From: a virus
Length of the DNA: 64,000 nucleotides
Strand: one strand, 5' to 3'
IMG/VR virus record: IMGVR_UViG_3300033984_000379
Coordinates: 1-64,000 of that record
Shown here: piece by piece, positions 63,025 through 64,000 of the stretch
Position numbering within the stretch: the first letter of the stretch is position 1
Layout: each line of letters begins with the position of its first letter
Made by a program: the position numbers and the translations under genes
Notes under the pieces: model-generated
Told to the model about the DNA's origin: nothing
The model's database searches: none
Seen by the model: the letters and a program-made list of their open reading frames with translations, nothing else

Positions 63025-64000
63025 ATGGAAGATAGAAATTATTATATTAAAATTTCACCTGAATTTATAAGTGGGGATATTTTTAAAACAAAATATTTAG
63101 ACCCTTATACTGATAATATTGAAATACCGTTTTGTTGTGACATAACAACAAGTGCGGTTACTAAATATTATACAGGTGACACCTATGTTTATTCATCAAT
63201 GACTGATGTATTATCAGGAGGAACAGGAGGGACATCACTATTAACGGGTTTAACTATTCCTATATTTTTAACTGAAACCGCTGTTGATGTTGGTTATTAT
63301 TCGGTTTTTGACGGAATGTTATTACAAAAAGAGACGATGACAAATTTCTTGTTCTCGGCAACAACTGGTAGTCCTTACACTTATTACTTTTATAACACTT
63401 CAGATGTTGAGTTTAAGAAATATTTGGAGTTTTCATCCTACTATGTAGATTGGGGTGATGGCCATAGTTCACCTGTGACCTCAACAGCACCTAATTATTA
63501 TTCACACACTTATTTTAGTGGTGGTAACTATACTATTAGTATGTCCGGTATGAGCCCTTGGGGTTCAAATGTGGTAAAGAAAACAATTACAGTACCATAT
63601 AGTGGTATTACAGCGACAGACCCTAAAGGAACCGCTTATTTCACTCCGGCTGGTGGTAATTGGTCAGGAACATCATTAATGTATGATTATATTTTTAGTG
63701 GTGATGAAAGTTGTGATACTTATTTAACTAACGATTATACCTTCACTACAACACCATTTTTAGTTACGGGTTATACTAAATCATCATTAAATGATTTACA
63801 AGTGTATGGTAAATCATCTGAATTAGTTGATGGTAAATTTAGATTAAATACTCAAATTACTGGAACTACAGGTATTGTTGGGACATATTATGGAAAATCT
63901 AATGATGGGTTATATACCAGCTATTCAATTAATGGAATGGATTACTATGATTATAATGATGGTACAACATTGTTTGCTGTTTACTCGTCTGGGATAACTC
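63025..64000 (+). CDS. Large virion protein with a PKD-like domain (3' end beyond the window)
   Basis: The ATG at 63025 opens a frame that stays open for 325 codons to the end of the window. The start MEDRNYYIKISPEFISGDIF is followed by a Gly/Thr-rich region and YYVDWGDGHSSPVTSTA with a later YFSGGNYTISMSG, a PKD/Ig-like domain (conserved WGDG turn). PKD domains on fibres or baseplates mediate protein or sugar contacts. It overlaps nothing and lies 3 bases after the previous stop, so it belongs to the same operon. Confidence 0.6.
   Translation, partial: MEDRNYYIKISPEFISGDIFKTKYLDPYTDNIEIPFCCDITTSAVTKYYTGDTYVYSSMTDVLSGGTGGTSLLTGLTIPIFLTETAVDVGYYSVFDGMLLQKETMTNFLFSATTGSPYTYYFYNTSDVEFKKYLEFSSYYVDWGDGHSSPVTSTAPNYYSHTYFSGGNYTISMSGMSPWGSNVVKKTITVPYSGITATDPKGTAYFTPAGGNWSGTSLMYDYIFSGDESCDTYLTNDYTFTTTPFLVTGYTKSSLNDLQVYGKSSELVDGKFRLNTQITGTTGIVGTYYGKSNDGLYTSYSINGMDYYDYNDGTTLFAVYSSGIT

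Overview
The window is part of the genome of an AT-rich, contractile-tailed bacteriophage with a T4-like core (Caudoviricetes). Recognisable core genes are a family B DNA polymerase, gp32-, UvsX-, RNase H/FEN- and gp41-like replication proteins, class I ribonucleotide reductase, tail sheath, tail tube, tape measure, and gp25, gp6 and gp53 baseplate proteins. The host is probably a member of the Bacteroidota. Two promoters at 7.7-7.8 kb match the Bacteroidota form TTTG-N19-TAnnTTTG exactly, and start codons are preceded by A-rich sequence rather than Shine-Dalgarno sites.

Layout. 1-7.1 kb: a LamG-type adhesin, four predicted sugar-transfer enzymes (two tandem DUF2827 paralogs, a GlcNAc-transferase-like protein and an HtrL/YibB-like protein) and a minus-strand J-domain protein. 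7.1-8.9 kb: a leader-peptide protein, a duplicated host-type promoter and two tandem copies of a structured RNA. 9.0-12.6 kb: DNA polymerase followed by an RHH + HNH mobile pair. 12.7-18.0 kb, minus strand: a gp13-like neck protein, leader-bearing proteins (one with a PD-(D/E)XK-like motif) and an SNF2 helicase. 18-26.3 kb: gp14-like and gp15-like proteins, more leader-bearing proteins, the sheath with an Ig-like insertion, a HAD-like protein and the tail tube. 26.4-28 kb: a free-standing homing endonuclease. 28-42.7 kb: a frameshifted tail chaperone, tape measure and giant baseplate/hub proteins with OmpA-like and cell-wall-hydrolase-like domains. 43.7-52.8 kb: DNA replication and nucleotide genes, interrupted by a second RHH + HNH pair. 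52.9-64 kb: baseplate wedge genes gp25, gp6 and further giants, the last running off the window.

Two promoter classes appear. Virion and accessory genes usually carry TATTTATA 3-40 bases before the start codon, on either strand. DNA polymerase and gp32 instead have TTGACA/TTGACT-N17-TATCAT/TATACT.

The strongest candidates for new biology are: (1) the tandem RNAs at 7832-8223, supported by compensatory base changes in three helices; (2) a set of otherwise different proteins sharing the N-terminal peptide MKIIITE, which looks like a T4-type capsid-targeting leader ending in a prohead-protease motif; (3) a +1 frameshift at TTT-TTT-CGG that would make the extended tail chaperone; (4) a duplicated RHH + HNH mobile module; and (5) a baseplate protein carrying membrane-type helices.
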